A DNA stretch of 31,294 bases, taken from positions 1-31,294 of the forward strand of contig JAZOOT010000008.1 in the NCBI GenBank assembly GCA_045655165.1, written 5' to 3'. The notes under the pieces are model-generated. The model was not told the origin of the DNA. It searched no databases and saw only the letters and a program-made list of their open reading frames with translations. The stretch is from SIG607 sp045655165. Its GTDB lineage: Bacteria > Bacillota > Clostridia > Oscillospirales > Acutalibacteraceae. Positions 5,098 to 12,420 of the stretch are shown here, piece after piece. The position numbers were made by a program, and so were the translations under genes. Each line of letters opens with the position of its first letter. Within the stretch, counting starts at the first letter, position 1.

Positions 5098-7142
5098 TTA
5101 AAAACTGTGAAATTTTAGCCCCTGTTGGCAACCGCGAAATGTTAGATGCGGCAATAAAAAGTGGCGCCGATGCCGTTTATTTGGGCACCGAAGAATTTAA
5201 CGCAAGGCGTAATGCCCAAAACTTTAAAAAAGAAGAACTTAAAGAAATTATTAAACTCTGTCACCAGGCGGGCGTTAAGGTTTATCTTACCTTAAACATT
5301 TTAATTGCCGATACAGAGTTTTTTAATGCTGTTTCTTTGTGCTTTTATGCTTATAACTCTGGGGTTGACGGTGTAATTATTGCCGATTTGGGCTTGGCTT
5401 ATTATTTGCACAAAAATTTACCCGAACTGCCTTTACACGCTTCTACCCAAATGACAGTGTTTTCGCCCTCTGCCCTACCCGTTTTAAAAGAAATGGGGTT
5501 TACCCGCGTTGTTGCAGCGCGTGAACTTAACAAAGAACAACTTACCACCCTTTGCAACACCGCAAAAGAACTTAATATGGAAGTTGAAGTGTTTGTTCAC
5601 GGCGCACTTTGTATGTGTGTTTCGGGTCAATGTTTGTTTTCGGCTTTTTTGGGCTCGCGCAGCGGAAACCGAGGTCTTTGCGCAGGGCCTTGCCGACTTC
5701 CCTTTACGGCAAACGAAAAAGGAGAATATGCTTTAAGTTTAAAAGATTTGTCTCTGCTTGATTATTTGGGCGAACTTAAAGAAATGGGCGTTTGTTCCTT
5801 TAAAATTGAGGGCCGAATGAAACGCCCTGAATATGTTGCGGCGGCGATAACGGCATCAAGACAAATTTTAGAAAACGGCTTTGCCGAAGAAAAACTAAAC
5901 GGCGCTTTAAAAAGCGTATTTTCGCGCCAAGGTTTTACAAACGGTTATTATAAAAACAAAGTTGATAAAAATATGTTTGGGGTTAGAAGCAAAGATGACG
6001 TTATTGCCACTAATGACGCGCTTCCTTACATTCATTCGCTTTACCGAAAACAGCCCCAAAAAACTGCCGTTACGGCAAAACTTTCGGTTTTTAGCAATAA
6101 ACCAAGCGAATTAACTTTTAGTGAAAACGGTAATACCGTTACTGTTTTTGGCGAACAAGGTGAAGTGGCGCAAAATAAACCGCTTGATTACGGCTTTGTC
6201 CAAAAATGCATACAAAAACTTGGCAATACACCCTTTTATTTAGAAAAATTTGAATTTTACTGTGAAAGCGGTTTAACACTTGCTTCGGCTTCTTTAAATG
6301 AACTGCGAAGAAATGCCGTTTTGGCGCTTTACCATAAACGCGCGGTTTTACCAAAACAAATTACACCTGTTTTACCGCAAAGCAAAACCCCCGCAAACAA
6401 AACGCCAAAAGGTTTTGTTTTGCGTTTGCCCAATATTTCGTTTTTGCCAAACGATTTAGGCGGTGTAAAAGCGGTGGTTTTGCCCATAGAAAGCATAAAT
6501 AAAAATTGCATTTTAGGTAACACTTTAATTGTTGCAGAACTTTTTAGGGTTTACGAAAACGAAGAAACAATTAAAAGTGAACTTAACCGCATTAAAGAAC
6601 TTGGTATAAAATATGTTTTGTGCGGAAATATTGCCCATCTTACGCTTGTTAAAAAAGCGGGGCTTGTGGCTTTTGCGGGTTTTGGCATGAACTGTTTTTC
6701 TAGTTTTTTTGAAGATTTTGCAAAGGCAAACGGCATAAAGGGGCTTTTGCTTTCGCCCGAAATGTCTTTTGCGCAAATAAAAAGTTCTGCCTTTAGTTTG
6801 CCCACAGCCGTTATTGGTTACGGAAAAATACCGCTTATGGTGTTTAAAAACTGCCCGGTTAAAAGTTTTGTGGGCTGTGATAAATGCAAAAAGCAGGGTG
6901 TTTTAACCGACCGTAAAAACACCAAATTTAACCTTGTTTGCAAAAACGGTTTTTGCGAACTTTTAAACAGCACCCCCATTTATCTGGCCGACAAGCAAGA
7001 CGGCATTTTTGCCGATTGGCTTATGCTTTATTTTACCAATGAAACCAAGGAAGAAATTATTGATATTTTAGAAAAATATAAAAATGGCGAACCGTTAAAC
7101 ACTGCCTTTACAAGAGGTCTTTACCAAAAAGGTGTTTTTTGA
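5094..7142 (+). CDS. U32 family protein with DUF3656-type C-terminal region
   Basis: A 682-residue protein of the U32 'peptidase' family. The N-terminal half is a TIM-barrel-like domain opening with EILAPVGNREMLDAAIKSGA and containing DAVYLG. The cysteine-rich signature at about residues 170-205 (HGALCMCVSGQC, then GLCAGPC) would bind an iron-sulfur cluster. The length and extra C-terminal half resemble RlhA/YdcP, which in E. coli is needed for 5-hydroxycytidine in 23S rRNA; other U32 members act in tRNA hydroxylation and ubiquinone synthesis. A role in RNA hydroxylation is therefore more likely than proteolysis, but remains inference. Two more Cys pairs occur late (VGCDKCKKQG and the following NLVCKNGFC). 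It is last in the operon, overlapping zapA by four bases. Confidence 0.9.
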   Translation: MIKNCEILAPVGNREMLDAAIKSGADAVYLGTEEFNARRNAQNFKKEELKEIIKLCHQAGVKVYLTLNILIADTEFFNAVSLCFYAYNSGVDGVIIADLGLAYYLHKNLPELPLHASTQMTVFSPSALPVLKEMGFTRVVAARELNKEQLTTLCNTAKELNMEVEVFVHGALCMCVSGQCLFSAFLGSRSGNRGLCAGPCRLPFTANEKGEYALSLKDLSLLDYLGELKEMGVCSFKIEGRMKRPEYVAAAITASRQILENGFAEEKLNGALKSVFSRQGFTNGYYKNKVDKNMFGVRSKDDVIATNDALPYIHSLYRKQPQKTAVTAKLSVFSNKPSELTFSENGNTVTVFGEQGEVAQNKPLDYGFVQKCIQKLGNTPFYLEKFEFYCESGLTLASASLNELRRNAVLALYHKRAVLPKQITPVLPQSKTPANKTPKGFVLRLPNISFLPNDLGGVKAVVLPIESINKNCILGNTLIVAELFRVYENEETIKSELNRIKELGIKYVLCGNIAHLTLVKKAGLVAFAGFGMNCFSSFFEDFAKANGIKGLLLSPEMSFAQIKSSAFSLPTAVIGYGKIPLMVFKNCPVKSFVGCDKCKKQGVLTDRKNTKFNLVCKNGFCELLNSTPIYLADKQDGIFADWLMLYFTNETKEEIIDILEKYKNGEPLNTAFTRGLYQKGVF

Positions 7143-7171
7143 TTGACATTTTTAAGTTTTTGTTAGATAAT
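7143..7171 (+). promoter_or_regulatory. Promoter of mgtE
   Basis: TTGACA (7143-7148), 17-base spacer, GATAAT (7166-7171). The -35 box starts at the base after the U32 stop codon. The implied transcript has a leader of about 155 bases. Confidence 0.7.
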
Positions 7172-7177
7172 ATATAA

Positions 7178-7335
7178 TATAAAATTACAAGTGAGGTGAG
7201 AGGCGTGGACGCCGGTGCGAATCCCCGAAGTAGCAACAACAAAATATACGGCGGTCTGCCTCTTTTTGCTGTGGTTTAAACCACGGCTTATATGCCTTTT
7301 GTGACCGCCTTTTAAAAAAAGGAGGTCATTTTTTT
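7178..7335 (+). promoter_or_regulatory. Structured mgtE leader, candidate ion-sensing riboswitch
   Basis: The leader contains a long-range helix AGAGGC (7199-7204) with GCCTCT (7258-7263), enclosing a hairpin GGCG/CGCC (7202-7205 with 7210-7213) and unpaired purine-rich segments. A second helix pairs GGCGGTC (7250-7256) with GACCGCC (7303-7309), enclosing the perfect hairpin around GTGGTTTAAACCAC, and ends in CTTTT. The two helices are adjacent and could exclude each other, the layout of a riboswitch with a terminator. The neighbour mgtE suggests a metal or Mg2+ signal, but I do not recognise the M-box, yybP-ykoY or NiCo consensus. Confidence 0.55.
7250..7314 (+). terminator. Leader terminator upstream of mgtE
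   Basis: GGCGGTC (7250-7256) pairs with GACCGCC (7303-7309), followed by T bases at 7310-7313. An inner hairpin at 7268-7287 stabilises it. It would stop transcription before mgtE unless an alternative fold forms. Confidence 0.6.
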
Positions 7336-8748
7336 ATGGAAGAAAAAGAAGTTCTTGAATTAGAAGAAGACATACTCACTAACCGCGACTATGCCGAAGA
7401 AATTTTAGCGGTTATAAGAAATTCTAAAACTGCAGAAGAAATTAGTGAAGGTTTAAGCGATTACCACGATAACGATATTGCGGCAGTTTTAGAGTTTTTA
7501 ACTAAAGAAGAAAGAATTTATTTGTATTCGGTTTTAGGTGATGAAGCCGTTTCTAATATATTCTCCTTCCTTGATGACGTTGAAATTTATATTGAAGAAC
7601 TTTCAAACGATAAAGCCGCCGACGTTATTGAAGAAATGGACGCCGACGATGCGGTTGACGTTTTGGAAGAATTGGACGATGATAAGCGCCAAGAAATTTT
7701 GGAACTTATTGAGCCCGAAGCCAAAGAAAACATTGAACTTATTGATTCTTACGAAGAAGATGTTTTCGGCAGCGTTATGACCACCAATTTTATTGTTATA
7801 AAAAAAGACAGCACAATAAAAAAGGCAATGCGAGGTCTTATAAATCAGGCGGCGGAAAACGATAATATTTCAAAACTTTACGTGGTGGACGAAAACGGTT
7901 GTTTTTGCGGTGCGGTTGACCTTAAAGACCTTATTGTTGCAAGGCAAACCGATGATTTTGCCGATTTAATTACAACTTCTTACCCCTTTGTTTACGACAC
8001 CGAAAACATTAACGAAAGTATTGATGTTTTAAGGGAATATTCAGAAAACTCAATTCCCGTTATAAGCGAAAAAACAAAGGAAGTTTTGGGCGTTATTACC
8101 GCGCAGGACATTATAGAAATGGTAGATGAACAACTCGGCGATGATTACGCTAAATTTGCGGGTCTTACCGAAGAAGAAGAATTGTTTGAACCGCTTTCTA
8201 AAAGTGTTAAAAAGCGCATACCTTGGCTTATTATTCTTTTGTTTTTAGGCCTTGGTATTTCAAGCGTTATTGGCGCATTTGAAAATGTTGTTAAAGAACT
8301 TAGCGTTATTGTTTGCTTTCAGTCCTTAATTCTTGGTATGGCTGGTAACACAGGCACACAGTCACTTGCCGTTACAATTCGCATTTTAGCAGGTGAAGAA
8401 CTTTCGTTTAAAGAACGCCTTTCCCTTATTTTTAGGGAAATAAAAATTGCCTTTGCAAACGGCTTTTTGTTATCAATAATTTCCTTTGCCGTAACTTTTG
8501 TTTATTTGTTGGTTATAAAAAGCGAAGTTTTGTTGTTTTCACTTACGGCCGCTGGTTGCGTTGCGCTGTCGCTTCTTTGCACAATGATTATTGCAGGTTT
8601 TTCGGGCACAGCAATTCCCCTTTTGCTTAAACGCGCGGGCTTAGACCCTGCCGTTGCTTCTGGCCCGCTTATTACCACAATTAACGACTTTGTTTCGGTT
8701 ATTGTTTACTATTCACTTGCCTGGACTTTACTTGCAAATATGGTCTAA
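7336..8748 (+). CDS. mgtE: Magnesium transporter MgtE
   Basis: A 470-residue MgtE-family Mg2+ channel/transporter of the cytoplasmic membrane. The very acidic N-domain (about residues 1-130, with repeated DDxxDVLEEL-type helices) and a CBS pair (about 135-255) form the cytoplasmic Mg2+ sensor that closes the pore when Mg2+ is high. The C-terminal part (about 285-470) has five membrane helices with the family motifs GMAGNTGTQSLA and DPAVASGPLITTINDF, the latter with the pore Asp. Length is close to the usual 450. The start follows AGGAGG. The gene is monocistronic, preceded by a structured leader and followed by a terminator. Confidence 0.96.
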   Translation: MEEKEVLELEEDILTNRDYAEEILAVIRNSKTAEEISEGLSDYHDNDIAAVLEFLTKEERIYLYSVLGDEAVSNIFSFLDDVEIYIEELSNDKAADVIEEMDADDAVDVLEELDDDKRQEILELIEPEAKENIELIDSYEEDVFGSVMTTNFIVIKKDSTIKKAMRGLINQAAENDNISKLYVVDENGCFCGAVDLKDLIVARQTDDFADLITTSYPFVYDTENINESIDVLREYSENSIPVISEKTKEVLGVITAQDIIEMVDEQLGDDYAKFAGLTEEEELFEPLSKSVKKRIPWLIILLFLGLGISSVIGAFENVVKELSVIVCFQSLILGMAGNTGTQSLAVTIRILAGEELSFKERLSLIFREIKIAFANGFLLSIISFAVTFVYLLVIKSEVLLFSLTAAGCVALSLLCTMIIAGFSGTAIPLLLKRAGLDPAVASGPLITTINDFVSVIVYYSLAWTLLANMV

Positions 8749-8750
8749 AA

Positions 8751-8775
8751 AAGCCATCTTATGATGGCTTTTTTT
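8751..8775 (+). terminator. Terminator of mgtE
   Basis: AAGCCATC (8751-8758) pairs with GATGGCTT (8763-8770), followed by a T-run to 8775. Confidence 0.88.
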
Positions 8776-8777
8776 AA

Positions 8778-8806
8778 TTGACACTTATTAAAAACTATTG
8801 TATACT
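8778..8806 (+). promoter_or_regulatory. Promoter of the ATP-grasp/thrC/thrB operon
   Basis: TTGACA (8778-8783), 17-base spacer, TATACT (8801-8806): nearly consensus. The -35 begins right after the mgtE terminator T-run. Confidence 0.8.
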
Positions 8807-8836
8807 TTATATATTATATATTATGGGAGAGTTTTT

Positions 8837-9838
8837 ATGAATGTTATCTATGCTCTAAAAAGACTGGTACAACTTGATTTTCGCCGTGCTTTTATTCAGT
8901 TAGATAAAACTGCTAAAAAAAGCGGTAAAAGTAAAATTTTTATATTTTTTGATATGATTTGGTGCGGTCTTCGTTACGGCGCAGGTCCTAACGATTATAA
9001 GGTTTTTGAGTTTTATAATTTAAAACACGCAAACCGCAAAACATTTATTACCCGCGGTGTAAACAATGCCCTTGTTAGAAAATTTAACGATAAAAAATAT
9101 TGGCACCTTTTTGACAACAAAGAAGACTTTAACCAACTTTTTGCCGAGTTTATGCATCGCGACTGGCTTGTAAACGATACTATGACCAAAGAAGAATTTA
9201 AAGAATTCTTAAAAGGCAAAAAGGAAATTATTTATAAACCCTCACAGGGCACCTGCGGTATAGGTGTGGAAAAATTTTCGGTGACAGAAGCAGATGCCGA
9301 CGGACTTTACAAACTGCTTAGCGCTAAAGAAAAAGGCGTTATTGAAGAGGTTGTTTATAACCACCACGCAATTCGCGAAGTTTACCCACACGCCGTAAAC
9401 ACCGTTAGGGTTGTTACAATTTTAAAAGATGGTGTATGCTACCCTATATCTGCTTTCTGGCGAATTGGTATGGACGGTAAAAGTATTGACAATTTAACTA
9501 CAGGCGGTATGGCTGCAAAGGTTGATATAGAAACAGGAACCGTTCCTCTTCCTGCCGCCGACAAAAACGGAATTGTTTATGAAAAACACCCAATGACAGG
9601 CAAAGACATTGTTGGCTTTACCATTCCCTGTTGGGACAAGGTGTTAGAAACGGTTGATAAAGCCGCGCGCGTGGTACCGCAGATTGCTTATGTTGGTTGG
9701 GATGTTTGCGTTAGGGAAAACGATATTTTGCTTATTGAGGGCAACTCGTTCCCCGGGCACGATATTTTGCAGCTACCCGCTTATACGCCAGATAAAATTG
9801 GTCTTATGGACAGGGTTTATAAATTTTATAAAAACTAA
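8837..9838 (+). CDS. Sugar-transfer-associated ATP-grasp protein
   Basis: A 333-residue protein resembling the ATP-grasp family found with polysaccharide and teichoic-acid sugar transfer genes (ATPgrasp_ST). ATP-grasp enzymes join an acid to an amine or similar nucleophile with ATP. Visible features are IIYKPSQGTCGIGVEKFS (nucleotide-binding Lys and glycine-rich loop), the IREVYPHAVNTVRVVT strand typical of this group, and a late LLIEGNSFPGHD segment with the metal-binding Glu and Asn. The start at 8837 has GGGAGAG in front; an upstream in-frame ATG at 8798 lies in the promoter. It shares an operon with thrC and thrB (nine-base gap). The substrate is unknown; no wall glycan genes are near. 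Confidence 0.82.
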   Translation: MNVIYALKRLVQLDFRRAFIQLDKTAKKSGKSKIFIFFDMIWCGLRYGAGPNDYKVFEFYNLKHANRKTFITRGVNNALVRKFNDKKYWHLFDNKEDFNQLFAEFMHRDWLVNDTMTKEEFKEFLKGKKEIIYKPSQGTCGIGVEKFSVTEADADGLYKLLSAKEKGVIEEVVYNHHAIREVYPHAVNTVRVVTILKDGVCYPISAFWRIGMDGKSIDNLTTGGMAAKVDIETGTVPLPAADKNGIVYEKHPMTGKDIVGFTIPCWDKVLETVDKAARVVPQIAYVGWDVCVRENDILLIEGNSFPGHDILQLPAYTPDKIGLMDRVYKFYKN

Positions 9839-9847
9839 GGTGAAACA

Positions 9848-11308
9848 ATGATTTACAACAGCACAAGAAACAACAATTTAACCGCAAACAGTGCCGAAGC
9901 GGTGCTTAAGGGCATTGCCGATGACGGCGGTTTGTTTATGATTAAAGATTTTAGCACGCTTAATTTTGATTACAAAAAACTTATGGGGCGCCCAACAATT
10001 GAAATGAGTGCCGAAATTTTACATACTCTTCTTAACGATTTTTCTAAAGAAGAAATGGACGGTATGGTAAACCGCGCTTATAAAGGCAAATTTGCAACCG
10101 ATGAACTTACCCCCACAGTTAAGGTTGGCAATTTTTTTGTTACCGAACTTTTCCATGGCCCAACAAGTGCGTTTAAAGACGTGGCTTTATCAGTTTTGCC
10201 CCAACTTATGACGGGTTCTAAAAAACTTTTAGATAGATGCGAAGAAACCGTTATTCTTACCGCAACAAGCGGTGATACCGGCAAGGCGGCTTTAGAGGGT
10301 TTTGCCGATGTAGAGGGAATAAGAATTATTGTGTTTTTCCCAAATGATGGTGTTAGCGCAGTTCAAAAGGCGCAAATGGTTACACAAAAGGGCAAAAATG
10401 TTTGTGTTTGCGCTATTAACGGCAACTTTGACGATGCTCAAACGGGCGTTAAAAATGCCTTTGCTGCTTTCGCTAAAAAAGAAAGCAATGGTGTTTGCCT
10501 TTCCAGTGCAAACTCAATTAACATTGGCCGTTTAGCCCCACAACTTGTTTATTATTTTAAAGCGTATTCCGATTTATTGGCAAAGGGCGAAATTACCATT
10601 GGCGAAAAAATTAACTTTGTTGTGCCAACGGGTAACTTTGGCAACATTTTAGCCGGTTATTTTGCAAAATGTTTGGGTTTACCCATAAACAAACTTATTT
10701 GCGCTTCTAACGCAAACAATGTTTTAACCGACTTTTTAACCACAGGTGTTTACGACCGCAGAAGAACCTTTTACAAAACCGTTTCACCGTCTATGGACAT
10801 TTTGGTTTCAAGCAACCTTGAGCGTTTGCTTTACTTGTTAAGCGACGGAAACGACAAAGAGGTTTCCGCTTATATGAAAGACTTAAACGAAAAGGGCTTT
10901 TACAAGGTTAGTGATTGTTTATTAAACCGAATTAAAGAAACCTTTATTGCCGGTAATACAACCGACAGTGAAACCCTTAAAACAATTAAGGAAGTTTACG
11001 AAGAAAGCGGTTACCTTTGCGACACACACACTGCCGTTGCGGTTAAGGTGTTAAAAGATACCGAGGTTTTTGGCAAAAGCGTTGTGCTTTCTACCGCAAG
11101 TCCTTATAAGTTCCCAACTTCTGTTTTAACTGCTTTGGGCGAAACACCAAACGAAAACGAATTTTTGGCGCTTGAACAGTTAAACCATTTAACCGGTGTG
11201 GCTATACCAAAACAACTTGCAGAACTTAAAAATGCCACTGTTTTGCACAACACAGTTATTGAAAAAGAAGAACTTATAGATTTTGTATTTAGTAAAACGG
11301 AGGAATAA
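9848..11308 (+). CDS. thrC: Threonine synthase
   Basis: A 486-residue PLP enzyme converting O-phosphohomoserine to threonine, the last step of the pathway. GPTSAFKDVAL carries the PLP lysine (residue 110); TATSGDTGKAALEG is the phosphate-binding and substrate region, and VPTGNFGNILAGY completes the PLP pocket. The N-terminal YNSTRNNN opening and the length identify the longer, E. coli/yeast-like ThrC subgroup rather than the short B. subtilis type. It is followed after two bases by thrB, which makes its substrate. No ACT domain or leader peptide is seen. Confidence 0.96.
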   Translation: MIYNSTRNNNLTANSAEAVLKGIADDGGLFMIKDFSTLNFDYKKLMGRPTIEMSAEILHTLLNDFSKEEMDGMVNRAYKGKFATDELTPTVKVGNFFVTELFHGPTSAFKDVALSVLPQLMTGSKKLLDRCEETVILTATSGDTGKAALEGFADVEGIRIIVFFPNDGVSAVQKAQMVTQKGKNVCVCAINGNFDDAQTGVKNAFAAFAKKESNGVCLSSANSINIGRLAPQLVYYFKAYSDLLAKGEITIGEKINFVVPTGNFGNILAGYFAKCLGLPINKLICASNANNVLTDFLTTGVYDRRRTFYKTVSPSMDILVSSNLERLLYLLSDGNDKEVSAYMKDLNEKGFYKVSDCLLNRIKETFIAGNTTDSETLKTIKEVYEESGYLCDTHTAVAVKVLKDTEVFGKSVVLSTASPYKFPTSVLTALGETPNENEFLALEQLNHLTGVAIPKQLAELKNATVLHNTVIEKEELIDFVFSKTEE

Positions 11309-11310
11309 CC

Positions 11311-12198
11311 GTGAGTAAAGTTACAGTACAAGTCCCTGCTACAACCGCCAATTTAGGCCCGGGGTTTGATAGTGTTGGTTGCGCTTTTTCGCTTTATAAT
11401 GTTATTTCGTTTGAGCCATCAGAAACTCTTGTTTTTGAGGGTTGCGAAGAACAGTATAAAAATGAAGAAAATTTGGCGCTTGTTGGGTTTGACGCTGTTT
11501 TGGCGGCAACAAACAACAAACGCGGCGGTTTGAAAATAACCTTTGAAGAAATAAACATACCTGTTTCACGCGGGCTTGGTTCAAGTTCTTCGTTGCTTGT
11601 TGCGGGTGCTTTGGCAGCCGATTATATTTACGACTGTAATTTAACAAAAGGTGAACTTTTGTGCATTTGCAACCGTCTCGAAGGCCACCCCGATAACTTA
11701 TCGCCGGCAATTTACGGCGGTCTTACCGCTTCAATGGTTTCGCACGGAACGCCATATTCGGTTAGTTACAACATTCACCGTAATTTGCATTTTGTTGCGC
11801 TTGTGCCCGATTTTACACTGCTTACAAGCGTTGCAAGGTCGGTGCTTCCCAAAACAGTACCCTTTGCCGATGCGGTATTTAACGAATCACGCGTGGCAAT
11901 TTTGTTAAAGGCACTTGAAGAGGGCGACGGACATTTAATTAGTTTATCACTTCAAGACAAAATTCACCAACCATACCGTAAACATTTAATTGAAAATTAC
12001 GATATAGTAAATGATTGCGCTAAACAATGCGGTGCTTTGGCATTTTGCATTAGTGGTGCGGGCTCAACCTGTTTATGCCTTGCAAGTGACGATATGAATT
12101 TTTCTAATAATTTAAAAGAACTGCTTATAGAAAAAGGCATTACAAACTGGGATATTATTCCCTTAACAGTTGATTACGAAGGCGCGAAAATAATATAA
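11311..12198 (+). CDS. thrB: Homoserine kinase
   Basis: A 295-residue GHMP kinase that phosphorylates homoserine with ATP. The N-terminus VQVPATTANLGPGFDSVGCA is the family opening; PVSRGLGSSSSL at residues 84-95 is the ATP-binding loop; and CISGAGSTCLC near the C-terminus is the third GHMP motif. Length is standard. The start is GTG, two bases after thrC, with GGAGG inside the end of thrC, so the two are translationally close. With thrC it converts homoserine to threonine; homoserine dehydrogenase is not in the window. Confidence 0.96.
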   Translation: MSKVTVQVPATTANLGPGFDSVGCAFSLYNVISFEPSETLVFEGCEEQYKNEENLALVGFDAVLAATNNKRGGLKITFEEINIPVSRGLGSSSSLLVAGALAADYIYDCNLTKGELLCICNRLEGHPDNLSPAIYGGLTASMVSHGTPYSVSYNIHRNLHFVALVPDFTLLTSVARSVLPKTVPFADAVFNESRVAILLKALEEGDGHLISLSLQDKIHQPYRKHLIENYDIVNDCAKQCGALAFCISGAGSTCLCLASDDMNFSNNLKELLIEKGITNWDIIPLTVDYEGAKII

Positions 12199-12200
12199 AA

Positions 12201-12228
12201 AAGATGCACGAATTCGTGCATCTTTTTT
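12201..12228 (+). terminator. Terminator of the thr operon
   Basis: AAGATGCACG (12201-12210) pairs with CGTGCATCTT (12215-12224) around AATT, followed by a T-run. Confidence 0.92.
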
Positions 12229-12237
12229 TAGTTATAT

Positions 12238-12420
12238 TCCGACCTGTGTCGGAGTGATATTTTTGCTATGCAAAAGTGATATTAAAACCCTTGGTTTTAG
12301 TGATATTTTATTCACTTTTTTAACTCGCAAAGCGAATAACACTCGCAAAAAGCGAATATCACTGCGAAACAATACAACTCGCCAAAGGCGAATAAAACTA
12401 CGTTGATTATTTAATCAACG
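12238..12420. repeat. Symmetric array of mini-hairpins joined by AGTGATATT linkers
   Basis: The left half has three short stems with different sequences (12238-12253, 12261-12275, 12284-12298), each followed by AGTGATATT. The centre (12299-12316) can itself form an AGTGA/TCACT hairpin. The right half has TCGC/GCGA-type stems (12325-12335, 12343-12355, 12379-12391) followed by AATAACACT, AATATCACT, AATACAACT and AATAAAACT, the exact or degraded reverse complement of the linker. Stems vary in sequence but keep pairing, while linkers are conserved. It fills the gap between two convergent operons. Function is unknown. Confidence 0.8.
12401..12420 (-). terminator. Possible terminator at the end of gpmI
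   Basis: CGTTGATTA (12401-12409) pairs perfectly with TAATCAACG (12412-12420), overlapping the gpmI stop. The minus strand continues TAGTTTTATT, a weak T-tract. It is also the last stem of the hairpin array. Confidence 0.5.

Noticed and set aside
7211..7230. tRNA T-arm
   Set aside because: The GGTGCGAATCC stretch resembles a T-loop, but no acceptor stem or anticodon arm can be built around it.
7205..7240. Glycine or cobalamin riboswitch
   Set aside because: Only short fragments resemble the cores; the CUCAGG segment of glycine aptamers and the full B12 box are missing, and the gene downstream is a Mg2+ transporter.
12238..12420. CRISPR array
   Set aside because: The constant unit is only nine bases, the variable units are themselves palindromes, and orientation flips at the centre. 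No cas genes are near.
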